DNA of 64,000 nt, from NCBI GenBank assembly GCA_900316365.1, contig ONCO01000005.1, positions 31,621 to 95,620 of the forward strand. The letters run 5' to 3'. The notes under the pieces are model-generated. The model was given only the letters and a program-made list of their open reading frames with translations, had not been told where the DNA came from and did no database searches. Positions 48,884 to 58,020 of the stretch are shown here, one piece after another. Origin of the DNA: an uncultured Erysipelotrichaceae bacterium. GTDB lineage: Bacteria; Bacillota_I; Bacilli_A; RFN20; CAG-826. Position 1 is the stretch's first letter; each line of letters opens with the position of its first letter. Both the position numbers and the translations under genes were made by a program.

Positions 48884-51001
48884 ATGCCTACAGAGAAGAA
48901 TCTTACGCCAATTGGGCGTCCTACATCGGCAGGGCTCCAAAAATTTTGGGATATCCTGAAAATTGCCCTTCCCTACATCATCATTCTCATCGCTTCTTTT
49001 ATTCCGTTCTCCATCTACTTCAAAGGGGATGCGATCAATACCGGCGATGACGTTTGGTGGCACCTTATCTACACTTGGGACCTTAACTATGGCATGGACC
49101 ATGGTTTCAGCGGCATCTCCACGAACCATACTTTCTTTGGTTTCATGGCTTATGACACCTATCTGTTCTACGCCCCATTCCCGCATTACTTCGTCGTTAT
49201 CCTTTACCGCATCTTCCGCGGTGCAGGCGCAAGCATTGTCGGAACCCTTAAATTCACGGCGATCCTCAGCGTTTTCCTCTCTGGCGTATTTACCTTTAAG
49301 CTCACTAAGAAGCTGACGAAGAACAACGTCGGCGTCTCTCTTGCCGCGGCGATCATGTTCGTCTTCTTGCCGTATAGGCTTTATAACTTCTTCTACCGCA
49401 TGGCTTATAGCGAAGCTATCGCGGAGATGTTTATCCCGATGCTCTTCTTAGGCGTGGTTGGTATCCTCCACGATGAAGAGTTCCATATCTCCAACTATGT
49501 CTATGTCACTTTGGGCGTAGCCTTATTGGTCTTAAGCCATCCTTTCACCGCGCTTATCACCGTTGCCGCGGTCGCCTTATTCATCCTCGCCGACATCATG
49601 AAGGTCATTCCTTTATTCAAGGATTGGAGGAATATCGCCGCGACGGGCATAAGCATACTGCTTATCTTCGGTCTTATCGCCTTCTATTTCTTCCCGATGC
49701 AGAATGCCCTCAAGACCGGGTATTACCGTATGTCCGACGCCGAGGCTATGTGGACGACGGTCGATCACCTTCTCTCCTATATCCCATACTCCTATAGCTT
49801 CTCCGGCATCTTGAATTATTCCTGGCTTGAGGGGTGGACCGCCGTTAAGTTTGGTGAGACCCCGACTTCTTGGTCTTGGGACATCATCTTGTTCTTGCTT
49901 TGCAGCGGCGCGTCTATCTTTGCCCTCAACTTCTTAGAGAAGAAAGAACAAAAGGCCATCGCTCCAGCGGCTGCAATCGGTTTGGCGGTTCTTCCAATCG
50001 TCTTTACAAGACGCGAAGAGGTAATGCTGGCCATCATGCTCTTCGTCTTTGCTCTCTTCTATGTCCATCTCCGTCACGAAGAAGGCGAGTCGATGAATGG
50101 CGGTTTCCAATTCAGCCGTAAAGACGCCGGCACGTTTATTCCTGAAGTCGTTGCCCTCTTCGTGGTTATGTTCGTGGGCTTCCTATATCTCTTCGTGCCA
50201 TTTATGTGGGAGCATTCCCCGGCGATCCTCCGTAACTGCCAATTCCCGTTCCGTTTCTGGGGCTTAGTCCAGTTCGCCATCATCATGCTCCTGGTCTATT
50301 TCTCTACCCCATTCCTTAGCTTCAAACCAACCAAGGAAATCGCGGTCGCCTTATCTTGCTTCGTCTTTGTTATCTGCATGGGCCCAGTCGATAAGCGTAT
50401 CGCCTATGCGAGCTCCTGGAATAGCGGTGCTCTTTGGGGAGAGCCTAACATCGGTTACGTCCAAGCCTGTGATCGTATCGGTGTCATGAATGAATACATT
50501 CCTAACGTTTTCTATGACGAAAGCTACACTTCCAAATACAGCAATTCCCTTTATAGCAAGATCAGAACGCAGATCCTTTATTCCCATAATTACAACTGGG
50601 ATCCTGAGAAATACATTGTCCCGGCCGTTTTGGAAGGCGAGGCCACGATTGAAGTCGGGGAAATCAATTCTCCGAATGTAAATCTTCATATCACCGTCAC
50701 CAGCGACGAATGTTTCTATCAGCTTCAGCAGTTCTATTATGACGGCTATATCGCCTCTTATAGCGGTGACGCTTCCTATGAAGCCGAAGGCGAATACGTT
50801 GATGGCCTTGTTGCCTTTAAGGCAAAGAAAGGCGAATACGACGTTAAGATCCAATTCGTTGGCTCTAAGGCTTATCGCATCGCTAGACCGTTCTTCTACA
50901 TCTCCGTTGTTGGCGTCGTCGCTATGGGCGCTGGCTTCAAATACATCCCTGTCCTTAACGCTTACTTAAAACGCAAGAAGGCAAAGGGAAAGAAACTCTA
51001 A
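48884..51001 (+). CDS. Large multi-pass membrane protein, GT-C glycosyltransferase-like
   Basis: A 705-residue protein with roughly 12 membrane segments (30-530) and an outside C-terminal beta domain (about 560-680) before a last helix and basic tail. The first outside loop carries GDDVWWHLIYTWDLNYGMDHG, acidic residues and a D-x-x-x-H pattern in the place where GT-C enzymes keep catalytic Asp. Its organisation recalls YfhO/PMT-like polyprenol-dependent transferases, but no firm family motif is visible. It may add sugars to cell-surface molecules. Confidence 0.65.
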   Translation: MPTEKNLTPIGRPTSAGLQKFWDILKIALPYIIILIASFIPFSIYFKGDAINTGDDVWWHLIYTWDLNYGMDHGFSGISTNHTFFGFMAYDTYLFYAPFPHYFVVILYRIFRGAGASIVGTLKFTAILSVFLSGVFTFKLTKKLTKNNVGVSLAAAIMFVFLPYRLYNFFYRMAYSEAIAEMFIPMLFLGVVGILHDEEFHISNYVYVTLGVALLVLSHPFTALITVAAVALFILADIMKVIPLFKDWRNIAATGISILLIFGLIAFYFFPMQNALKTGYYRMSDAEAMWTTVDHLLSYIPYSYSFSGILNYSWLEGWTAVKFGETPTSWSWDIILFLLCSGASIFALNFLEKKEQKAIAPAAAIGLAVLPIVFTRREEVMLAIMLFVFALFYVHLRHEEGESMNGGFQFSRKDAGTFIPEVVALFVVMFVGFLYLFVPFMWEHSPAILRNCQFPFRFWGLVQFAIIMLLVYFSTPFLSFKPTKEIAVALSCFVFVICMGPVDKRIAYASSWNSGALWGEPNIGYVQACDRIGVMNEYIPNVFYDESYTSKYSNSLYSKIRTQILYSHNYNWDPEKYIVPAVLEGEATIEVGEINSPNVNLHITVTSDECFYQLQQFYYDGYIASYSGDASYEAEGEYVDGLVAFKAKKGEYDVKIQFVGSKAYRIARPFFYISVVGVVAMGAGFKYIPVLNAYLKRKKAKGKKL

Positions 51002-51011
51002 ATCGAGCAGC

Positions 51012-51040
51012 AAAAAGGGACCGCGCGCAGGTCCCTTTTT
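51012..51040. terminator. Bidirectional terminator
   Basis: AAAAAGGGACC (51012-51022) pairs with GGTCCCTTTTT (51030-51040); it lies between two converging genes. Confidence 0.88.
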
Positions 51041-51057
51041 CGCTTCGCGTAATTTGA

Positions 51058-52953
51058 TTAAGGCATCATTGCGATGTAGGTGGTACCCGCAGTGATGATG
51101 TCATTCAAGGTTCTCTTGGTGACGTTTGGCACGAAGGAAGAACCATCCTCCAAGATGCCACAGGCGATGAGTTGGTAAAGGGTGGCGTCAAGAATGGCGC
51201 TAGAAGCGCTGGAACCATTTTCGATGGTGTTCATGGTTGCATTTGCCTGGGTGAAGGTGCCGGCGCATCCGTTGCTGGCGTTAACGTCGCTTGTGTCGAA
51301 GCAGAGAAGGAGCCAAATGCCGGAAGTTTTGCTGACGTAGTAGGTGCCGCTCGAACTCGCGGTATAGCTGACGATGCCGGTGCTCGGGTTAACGTTTTTC
51401 ACATACTTATCGCCACGGATTGATTCGGAAGCGTTGGTGGTGAAGCAAGATTCACCGAAGGCATCAAAGAGGGAAATCTCACTCATCTTGGAACCTAATT
51501 CGGAGACGGATGGGTTCTTGTCATACAAGGCTTTGAGGATCTTGTTCTGTTCCGCGTCATCGCTAGAGAGGACGGTCTGGAGTTTGATGTTTCCGATGTT
51601 GAAGTCGTTCGAGATGGAATCGATTGTGAGGTCGGAATAGGAAGACGCGCCGCAAGCTTCGACAAGGATGGTGGTGAGGTTAGTGTTGCTATTGCCAAGG
51701 ACGGTTTCGAGCTTGACGTTGCCAAGGTCGAAGCCATCGCCACTGAGCATACCGACGGTAACGTTGTCCCAGGTTGAATCAAGAGCTTCGCAAAGGACAT
51801 TTTTAAGTTTTGCATCTGGCTCGCTAAGAATGGCTTTGAGTTTGATGTTGCTGTAATCGAAGTCTTTGAGGTCGTTTAAGGTGATGTTCTCTTTTTCGAT
51901 TCCGGTGCCTTCGGCAAGGATATCGAAGATTTTTGGGTTGGACGAAGTGTCGAGGACATCGCTCAACTTGATGTATTCAAAGTTGACGTTTTCAAGCTGA
52001 TCGACGGTAAGGTGGGCGGTGCCGTTGACTAATTCGTCATAATCGACTCCGGTGCCAGAGCAGAGAATCTTATAGATTTGCTCATTGCCGGCGACAGGGA
52101 TGATGTCGACTAGGTCGATATCAGCTGCGCTGATGGAACCTAAATCACCTAAGGTCTTATTGCCCATGATCTTGGCGACGAGGCTATCATCTGGAATCTC
52201 GCCGAAGATGGAGAGAAGGGATGTAACGGTGGTGGTGGATAAACGATCACCGAAGATAGCAAACATATCGAGGACTGGGATCTCGGCAAGGGCTGGTAAG
52301 TAATAAGGCGCGGATGCACCTTCGACTAACTGGGCTGGAACATCATCGGTGAAGGCTCTGGCGTAAGTCGGTTTTTCGTCGACTTTGTAGTAATAGAGTT
52401 TGGCGTTGAAACCTTCCGCGTTTGGGTCGACTTCGCCTTCGACGAGGTCCCATTGGGTCATCGCGCTTAAGCTGCCAAGGTCACCAAGTTGATCGACAAG
52501 ACCTAAAGAGCTGATGGTCGCGGTGACGTGGATGGCGTTGGTGAAGAGCTCGCCTAAATCAACGGAGTTGTCGGTAAACTGGCCGAACTTGATGCCATTG
52601 AGGGCGTCCATATCGATGGTGACATAGTCACCAAGCGGGGAATTTTCGATTGCACCCGTGATGGCGTCGGTGATGATTGGGAAATCCTCGATGCCATACT
52701 TCTCATAGTTGAGCATGAGGTTAAGCAAGGATTGCTTGCCGGCGTCTTCGCCAAGATATTTGTCCTTATCCTCTCCAAAATAGGTGCCGGCTGGGATGAC
52801 GCATAAAGCGATGGCCGCCGCGCCACCGACAAGAAGGAAGCTGGATAAGAAACCAAAGAGCCACCAACCGAAGTTTTTCAAACCGCGGCATCTGGCGATT
52901 TTTTGGGCTTTTTTGGCTTTTTTGTCGCCTGCTGAGACGTTGTATTCATTCAT
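51058..52953 (-). CDS. Membrane-anchored surface protein with about 43-residue repeats
   Basis: A 631-residue protein of unknown function. A basic cytoplasmic start (GDKKAKKAQKIARCRGLKN) leads into one membrane helix (about 28-56), and the rest is outside. Residues about 293-480 contain four tandem units of 41-47 residues, each with K-x-x-x-I-L-x-E-x-x-G, a Thr-containing turn, and F-D/N-x-x-N-I-K-L-x-x-V-L. The leucine-spaced pattern suggests a solenoid. The final 130 residues hold one Cys pair and a compact domain (SSGTYYVSKTSGIWLLLCFD). Confidence 0.7.
   Translation of the reverse strand: MNEYNVSAGDKKAKKAQKIARCRGLKNFGWWLFGFLSSFLLVGGAAAIALCVIPAGTYFGEDKDKYLGEDAGKQSLLNLMLNYEKYGIEDFPIITDAITGAIENSPLGDYVTIDMDALNGIKFGQFTDNSVDLGELFTNAIHVTATISSLGLVDQLGDLGSLSAMTQWDLVEGEVDPNAEGFNAKLYYYKVDEKPTYARAFTDDVPAQLVEGASAPYYLPALAEIPVLDMFAIFGDRLSTTTVTSLLSIFGEIPDDSLVAKIMGNKTLGDLGSISAADIDLVDIIPVAGNEQIYKILCSGTGVDYDELVNGTAHLTVDQLENVNFEYIKLSDVLDTSSNPKIFDILAEGTGIEKENITLNDLKDFDYSNIKLKAILSEPDAKLKNVLCEALDSTWDNVTVGMLSGDGFDLGNVKLETVLGNSNTNLTTILVEACGASSYSDLTIDSISNDFNIGNIKLQTVLSSDDAEQNKILKALYDKNPSVSELGSKMSEISLFDAFGESCFTTNASESIRGDKYVKNVNPSTGIVSYTASSSGTYYVSKTSGIWLLLCFDTSDVNASNGCAGTFTQANATMNTIENGSSASSAILDATLYQLIACGILEDGSSFVPNVTKRTLNDIITAGTTYIAMMP
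51514..52077 (-). repeat. Four in-gene repeats of 123-141 bp
   Basis: This segment encodes the four solenoid-like units of the surface protein; cores read NFEYIKLSDVL, FDYSNIKLKAIL, FDLGNVKLETVL and FNIGNIKLQTVL. Confidence 0.75.
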
Positions 52954-53080
52954 GGGGGCTACCTCCCGTTATTTCTCAAGTCATTCTATCAAGAAGAGAG
53001 TTTCCTTGTCGCGTAAAACCATTATTAAAAGGTTTTAAATGTACTTTTGGATATACAATAAAGGAAAGCGAGGACTAACA

Positions 53081-53629
53081 ATGAGAAAAGATTTAGGTAA
53101 GAAAAGCTGGGTGTTTCCGATGCCTGTTTTGATTTTGGGCACCTATGATGAGAATGGCGTCGCGAATGCGATGAACGCCGCTTGGGGCGGAATGTATGAT
53201 TTCAACAAGATCACCGTTTCCTTAAGCGAGCACAAAACCACCGCGAACATGAGACTTAAGAAAGGCTTAACCATCTCCTTCGCGACCAAGGATACGATTG
53301 CCGCCAGCGACTATGTCGGCATCGTTTCCGCGAACGATGTTCCAAACAAGGTTGAGAAGGCGGGCTTGCATCCATTTAAGTCCAAATTCGTCGATGCTCC
53401 TTTATTCGAAGAATACCCTGTCACCCTTGAGTGCAAGATTGAATCCTTCGAAGAGGGAACTTTGGTCGCCGAGATCGTTAACGTCTCCGTCGATGAGAAA
53501 GTTCTCAAAGGCGATAAGATTGACTTCGAAAAAGCCGGGTTCGTTGCTTTCGACCCAGCTAATGGCAAATATAGAATCGTGGGCGAAGAAATCGCCGACG
53601 CTTTCAAAATTGGCTTTACTTTAAAGTAA
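53081..53629 (+). CDS. Flavin reductase-like domain protein
   Basis: A 182-residue FMN-binding split-barrel protein. VFPMPVLILGTYDENGVANAMNAAWGG is the start of the flavin reductase-like fold, with SEHKTTANMRLKKG and FATKDTIAASDYVG binding flavin. Its redox partner is unknown; such proteins are common in anaerobes. The start is set at 53081 (MRKDLGKKSW) after a GAGGA site. Confidence 0.85.
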   Translation: MRKDLGKKSWVFPMPVLILGTYDENGVANAMNAAWGGMYDFNKITVSLSEHKTTANMRLKKGLTISFATKDTIAASDYVGIVSANDVPNKVEKAGLHPFKSKFVDAPLFEEYPVTLECKIESFEEGTLVAEIVNVSVDEKVLKGDKIDFEKAGFVAFDPANGKYRIVGEEIADAFKIGFTLK

Positions 53630-53632
53630 AGA

Positions 53633-54115
53633 TCAAAGAACTTCTGGTTCTAAATTCCCGCTGAAGTATTTTTCTATCGGTTCGTAGTTACCACGGAGAA
53701 AAGACTCTTTCGGCGGGAGTTTTTCTTTATCAAAGAAAGCCACGAGAGTGGATTCCCCATCGCCGATGGTAGGGGAGGTCTTGTTATCGACCTTCGCGTA
53801 ATAGATAAAGTCTACGTAATAAACAATGTCACCGTTTGGATAGATGAGCTTTTCCTTCTCGCCAGAGAAAGCCATAAGGAAATGGACATCAGGCAAGATG
53901 ATGCCAGTTTCTTCTTTGATTTCTCTTCTTAACCCTTCTTCGACGCTTTCGCCTAATTCGATCGCTCCGCCAGGGAGGCAATAGAGGCCATTATCTTTTC
54001 TTTTTTCGAGGAGAATCTGGCCCTTCTCATTAATAATGAGACAGCCACATCCGACTGATAATAGTGGGGCATGTCCGAATTTCTCCCTAAGGGTGGCGAT
54101 GTAGTTCTTTTCCAT
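53633..54115 (-). CDS. NUDIX hydrolase
   Basis: A 160-residue hydrolase of nucleoside diphosphate-linked compounds. The Nudix box is complete: GGAIELGESVEEGLRREIKEETGI begins at about residue 56 with the G-x5-E-x7-R-E-x2-E-E-x-G pattern. The substrate is unknown. The start at 54115 (MEKNYIATLREKFGHAPLL) is preferred over an in-frame start at 54196, since the longer version would run into the divergent degV promoter, and TACTAT (54127-54122) lies six bases upstream. The longer form would add a Cys-containing RTCPMCERGQLC stretch. Confidence 0.85.
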   Translation of the reverse strand: MEKNYIATLREKFGHAPLLSVGCGCLIINEKGQILLEKRKDNGLYCLPGGAIELGESVEEGLRREIKEETGIILPDVHFLMAFSGEKEKLIYPNGDIVYYVDFIYYAKVDNKTSPTIGDGESTLVAFFDKEKLPPKESFLRGNYEPIEKYFSGNLEPEVL

Positions 54116-54211
54116 GCCGATATAGTAGCAAAGCTGACCCCTTTCGCACATAGGGCAGGTGCGAAGCGGCTCCTCTTTGTGTATAATGAGGCCCAAACCA
54201 CGGAGAAAAAT

Positions 54212-55114
54212 ATGTCCAAAATTAAAGTAATCTGCACTTCAACCGGTTGTTTGGAGTATGCCCCAGAGCGTTATCGCAACCTCGGCATCGGCATCATCCG
54301 CATCCGCCTCAACTTTGAAGGCAAAGAATATTTCGAAGGCTTAGACCTCGATCCAGTCGATATGTATGCGAAGCTCGCGACCGTCACCGACGTCAAAGGC
54401 AACCTTCCATCTACCGCCATCCCGACCCATGAGGAAGTCGCTGGCGCGTATCAGAAAGCCATCGATGAAGGCTATGACGAAGTCATCATGGTCTGCTTAG
54501 ACTCTTATCTCGGCGGCACCTTGAACTACATCCGTCTCGTCGGCGATGAATTCGCGGACAAACTTAAGATCCACATTGTCGATACAAAGATCTCTTCCTT
54601 CCCAGAAGGCTTCCTTGCCGTTAAGGCGAAAGAATTCGTCGATAAAGGCATGAACGGCGATGACATCGTCAAGGAACTCGAATGGATGATCCGCCACGAA
54701 GAATTCATCGGCATCGTCAACCATCTTGATTACCTTATTTATAATGGCCGTCTCAAAGGCGGCAAAGCCTACCTTGGCAAGATGCTCGGCATCTGCCCAA
54801 TCCTTTATTTCAATCGCGCGGGCGAAATCACTACCCTCGAAAAAGCCATGGGTTCTAAGAAAGCCCTCAAGCGCATGATTGAAATCATGAGAGCCAAAGT
54901 CGCCGGCCGTGATCCAAAGGATTATGTCCTTGCTCACGTCTATACGACTACCACCCCGCTCGACAAACTCATTGAGTTTGAAAATGCCGCCGACTTCCAC
55001 ACCAACCACGAGGACGTCATCATGTCCCCAGTCGCTGGTTGCCACGTCGGTCCATGGTTAGCTGGTTACACCTTGACCATGATTCGTCGTCCAGACGAGG
55101 ATATCAATTCCTAA
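54212..55114 (+). CDS. DegV family fatty-acid-binding protein
   Basis: A 300-residue protein of the DegV/FakB family, which binds a fatty acid and presents it for phosphorylation by FakA. Typical parts are VICTSTGCLEYAPERYRNLG, LPSTAIPTHEEVAGAYQKA, VMVCLDSYLGGTLNY and AHVYTTTTPLDKL. No FakA kinase gene is in the window. The start is 54212 (MSKIKVICTSTG), after a GGAG; a TATAAT lies at 54183-54188. Confidence 0.87.
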   Translation: MSKIKVICTSTGCLEYAPERYRNLGIGIIRIRLNFEGKEYFEGLDLDPVDMYAKLATVTDVKGNLPSTAIPTHEEVAGAYQKAIDEGYDEVIMVCLDSYLGGTLNYIRLVGDEFADKLKIHIVDTKISSFPEGFLAVKAKEFVDKGMNGDDIVKELEWMIRHEEFIGIVNHLDYLIYNGRLKGGKAYLGKMLGICPILYFNRAGEITTLEKAMGSKKALKRMIEIMRAKVAGRDPKDYVLAHVYTTTTPLDKLIEFENAADFHTNHEDVIMSPVAGCHVGPWLAGYTLTMIRRPDEDINS

Positions 55115-55138
55115 TAATTGGTCCAAATTGACCCTTTG

Positions 55139-55165
55139 CCCCGCCCCTAAAAAGGCGGGGTTTTT
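55139..55165 (+). terminator. Terminator of the degV gene
   Basis: CCCCGCC (55139-55145) pairs with GGCGGGG (55154-55160), followed by TTTTT. Confidence 0.88.
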
Positions 55166-55227
55166 GTGCGCCTTGCACAAGGGGAAAATGGATACACGGG
55201 TATCGAAAAAAACACACCCGTCCCCTT
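55164..55227. other. Structured intergenic element
   Basis: Two inverted repeats adjoin: TTGTGC/GCACAA (55164-55180), and AAGGGG...ACGGGT pairing with ACCCGT-CCCCTT (55179-55227) with an 11-base one-sided bulge (AAAATGGATAC). No T tract follows, so it is not a terminator. It could be an RNA element or protein-binding site ahead of the next gene. Confidence 0.4.
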
Positions 55228-55302
55228 TAATTTGTCGCATTTTCCTTGCTTTTTCAAAGAAAAAGAACTAATAATCATTTCGAAAGAAAGGGAGGCGTGC
55301 CT

Positions 55303-56673
55303 ATGGATTTAGATTACGTTAAGAGAAAAAAGGCGCCCTTTTTGTGGATTTGGATTGCGTTAGGCTTCTTAGCCGTAGCGGTCCTCGGGATGTTATTCTC
55401 GCTTTTGAGCCAGGCCATTCCAGTGTCTGGTGCGACCTTAAGTTATGCCGCGATTTTTAAGGCTTTCGGCGATTGCTTTGCTGGCCCATTCGGCGGTCAG
55501 GCGGTTGATGTCGGTTCGCTCTTCATCGCGCTTGCTGTCACGATCGTCTCTATTGCTGCGGTTGTCGCGATTGTCTTCTCTATTTTGAAGAGAGTCCGTG
55601 TTGGCTTTATCGGCTCAGCAATGTTTATTGTCACTGCTATCGCTTTTGCGATGTCCATCTGTGGCATTGAGATTGCCCTCAAATTAGAAGGCAACACCAA
55701 CGTCGTCTTGGTCATTTTATCTGGTGACCTCGTTATGTTCTTCCTGGCGATGATTGCCGAGATTGTTGCGGTACTTGTCGCTTTTGTCCTCAATAGATTC
55801 GGCTCTTTACAAGAAGTCAGTGAAGACGATGACGAGGGTCCTCGCGCTCAACCAGACGAGGACGAAGAAGAGATTGTCAATTCTCTTGCCAGTTACGATT
55901 TTGGATCTAACAACGATGATGATGAGGAGGAATTCGATATGAATGAAGAAAGACTTAGGCAAATCATCCGTGAAGAACTCGCCGCGCTCATGAAAATGAG
56001 CCCGACCAACATCTATGTGACCGTTCCACCAGAAGGAGCTAAAGCTCCTGCTAAACCGGTCGCTGCTCCTGCTCCAGAACCAGCGCCAGCTCCGGCACCT
56101 GTTGCCCCTGCACCAGAGCCAGCCCCTGCGCCAGTTGAGGCGAAAGAGGAAGTTGCTCCAGCTCCAGTTGAAAAACCAGCTCCAGCGCCAGTCGCGGAAG
56201 AAGTTGCTCCAGTCGAGGAAGCCCCGGTCGAAGAGGCTGCCCCAGCTGAAGAAGCTCCAGCGCCAAAGGCCGAAAGCGAATACGACTTCCCGATCAACGA
56301 GAACAAACACAAAGTCCCGTTTGAAGAAAAACTCGCGAATGCCGAAAAGGACCTCGTTGAGAAATACGAAGGCCTCCGTGATTACATCATGAGCTACGGC
56401 ATCAAGAATCGTGTCTCCATCCCAGGCGATACCTTCTCCGCCCACAGGGAACGTTATGTCTTCATCACCATCACTGGTAAGAAGCTCAAGGTCAACTACG
56501 CCCTTGATCCAAAGGACTACGAGAATGGCACCATTCCAGTCGAGACCAACAACTCCAAGAAGTTTGAAGATTTGCCTCTAACCTTCAAAATCAGAAGCGA
56601 CCTCTCCTATAGGAGAGCCCTCAAGCTTGTTGATGACGTCATGGCCAAAAAAGGCGTCACCAAAAACTCCTAA
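55303..56673 (+). CDS. Membrane protein with Ala/Pro/Glu-rich linker and conserved C-terminal domain
   Basis: A 456-residue protein. Four membrane segments lie in residues 10-165, followed by an acidic cytoplasmic stretch, a helical part (NEERLRQIIREELAALMKM), a long Ala/Pro/Glu-rich linker (about 245-325) and a folded C-terminal domain (about 325-450). That domain contains YEGLRDYIMSYGIKNRVSIP, ITGKKLKVNYALDP and FKIRSDLSYRRALKLVDDVM; similar domains occur in many Firmicute proteins of unknown role. The linker is low-complexity, with PAPEP/APAPV repeats. The start at 55303 follows GGGAGG. Confidence 0.7.
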   Translation: MDLDYVKRKKAPFLWIWIALGFLAVAVLGMLFSLLSQAIPVSGATLSYAAIFKAFGDCFAGPFGGQAVDVGSLFIALAVTIVSIAAVVAIVFSILKRVRVGFIGSAMFIVTAIAFAMSICGIEIALKLEGNTNVVLVILSGDLVMFFLAMIAEIVAVLVAFVLNRFGSLQEVSEDDDEGPRAQPDEDEEEIVNSLASYDFGSNNDDDEEEFDMNEERLRQIIREELAALMKMSPTNIYVTVPPEGAKAPAKPVAAPAPEPAPAPAPVAPAPEPAPAPVEAKEEVAPAPVEKPAPAPVAEEVAPVEEAPVEEAAPAEEAPAPKAESEYDFPINENKHKVPFEEKLANAEKDLVEKYEGLRDYIMSYGIKNRVSIPGDTFSAHRERYVFITITGKKLKVNYALDPKDYENGTIPVETNNSKKFEDLPLTFKIRSDLSYRRALKLVDDVMAKKGVTKNS

Positions 56674-56692
56674 TAACCTCCAAAAATCATCG

Positions 56693-56722
56693 AAAGCCAT
56701 CTCTTAATGGGATGGCTTTTTT
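56693..56722 (+). terminator. Terminator of the A/P/E-rich protein gene
   Basis: AAAGCCATC pairs with GATGGCTTT, followed by TTTT. Confidence 0.85.
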
Positions 56723-56757
56723 ATAGGCGTTGTTAATGTAAACATCGCTTATTACGA

Positions 56758-56763
56758 TATAAT
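56758..56763 (+). promoter_or_regulatory. -10 hexamer of the flavodiiron gene
   Basis: A perfect TATAAT lies 30 bases before the start codon, which has its own GGAGG. Confidence 0.5.
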
Positions 56764-56793
56764 AATTTCGATAATCATCCTGGAGGTATCGCC

Positions 56794-57999
56794 ATGCACT
56801 GCGAATTCCAATTAGACGAAAATTTCTTTTATGTTGGTGGCTCCGATCGCCGCTTAGCCTTATTCGAAAACATCTATCCTCTCGAAAACGGGGCTTCCTA
56901 TAACTCTTACCTTTTCCTCGACGATAAGACCGTCCTTGTCGATACCGTCGATTCATCCGTCTCCAAGGTTTTCTTTGAGAACGTTGAGCACCTCCTTTCG
57001 GGTCGTGCCCTCGACTATCTCATCATCAACCATATGGAGCCAGACCACGCGGCGACGATCGAAGAGCTTATCCTCCGTCACCCAGAAACTACCCTTGTCA
57101 TGAGTGCGATGGCCGCTAACTTCCTTAAGAACTTCTTCCCGAATCTTAAGGCTCATATCCAGACCGTCGGTGATGGCGAAACAATCATTACCGGCAAGAG
57201 GACCTTTACCTTCATGACCGCCCAGATGGTCCATTGGCCAGAGGTCTTATTCACCTATGAAGAATCTTCCGCCACTTTATTCAGCGCGGATGCTTTTGGT
57301 ACCTTCGGCGCCTTAAGCGGCAACGTAGTTGAAGATGGCTCCTTGTTTGAGAAAGAGCATCTTTCCGAAGCCAGACGTTACTACGCGAACATCGTTGGTA
57401 AATATGGACTTAACGTTAATAACGCCCTCAAGAAGGCCAGCGCCTTCCCATTCAAACGCATCGCTCCGCTCCATGGCCCAGTCTATGAAGGTAACCTCAG
57501 TTCGCTCCTTGCTTACTATTCCAAGTGGGCTAACTATGAGCCAGAGGACAAAGAAGGCGTCGTTATCGCTTATGCATCCATCTATGGCGGTACCGCAAAT
57601 GCGGCGGATATCTTCGCCACCAAGCTTGCCAAGAAAGGCGTTAAGAACATCAAGGTCTATGATGTCTCCAAGACCGATAGTTCTGTTCTTGTCGGCGAAT
57701 GCTTCAGGGTTAAACACATTGCCTTATTTAGCTCTTCTTATAACGCCGGAGTGTTCCAGAAAATGGAGGACTTCTTAAGCGATTTAAGCCACCATGTAGT
57801 CAAAAATCGTGTTTTTGCGGTGGTGGAGAATGGCTCCTGGGCGCCAAGTGCTTCCAAGAGCATCCATGCGATTATCGATAATCTTCCAGGCGCAACCTTC
57901 CTCCCGACTACCTTCACCATCAAGTCCGTTTTGAAGGAAGAGCAATACGATCTCTTAGACACTCTCGCTGATGAGATGGTTGCCTCCCTCAAGGCATAA
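56794..57999 (+). CDS. Flavodiiron protein (A-type flavoprotein, FprA-like)
   Basis: A 401-residue enzyme that reduces oxygen to water and/or NO to nitrous oxide. The N-terminal lactamase-fold diiron domain has NHMEPDHAATIEEL (the H-x-E-x-D-H ligands), FSADAFGTFGAL and the His of PLHGPVY; the C-terminal flavodoxin domain (from about 252) starts VIAYASIYGGTANAADIFA. There is no rubredoxin domain fused. It is strong evidence of an anaerobe living with occasional oxygen. Confidence 0.93.
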   Translation: MHCEFQLDENFFYVGGSDRRLALFENIYPLENGASYNSYLFLDDKTVLVDTVDSSVSKVFFENVEHLLSGRALDYLIINHMEPDHAATIEELILRHPETTLVMSAMAANFLKNFFPNLKAHIQTVGDGETIITGKRTFTFMTAQMVHWPEVLFTYEESSATLFSADAFGTFGALSGNVVEDGSLFEKEHLSEARRYYANIVGKYGLNVNNALKKASAFPFKRIAPLHGPVYEGNLSSLLAYYSKWANYEPEDKEGVVIAYASIYGGTANAADIFATKLAKKGVKNIKVYDVSKTDSSVLVGECFRVKHIALFSSSYNAGVFQKMEDFLSDLSHHVVKNRVFAVVENGSWAPSASKSIHAIIDNLPGATFLPTTFTIKSVLKEEQYDLLDTLADEMVASLKA

Positions 58000-58007
58000 A
58001 AATCTTC

Positions 58008-58013
58008 TATAAT
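58008..58013 (+). promoter_or_regulatory. -10 hexamer directing a leaderless transcript
   Basis: A perfect TATAAT is followed by GTCCCAT and then the ATG at 58021, the same seven-base spacing as at 20722. The hexamer overlaps an earlier in-frame ATG, which therefore cannot be the start of this transcript. Confidence 0.6.
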
Positions 58014-58020
58014 GTCCCAT

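Noticed and set aside
54071..54211. 47-codon extension upstream of the DegV start
   Set aside because: It overlaps the divergent NUDIX gene, has no family similarity, and the degV promoter-like TATAAT lies within it.
56013..56445. Long minus-strand and alternative-frame ORFs opposite the A/P/E-rich gene
   Set aside because: They arise from the repetitive GCT/CCA/GAA codons of the linker; they have no start signals and give low-complexity products.
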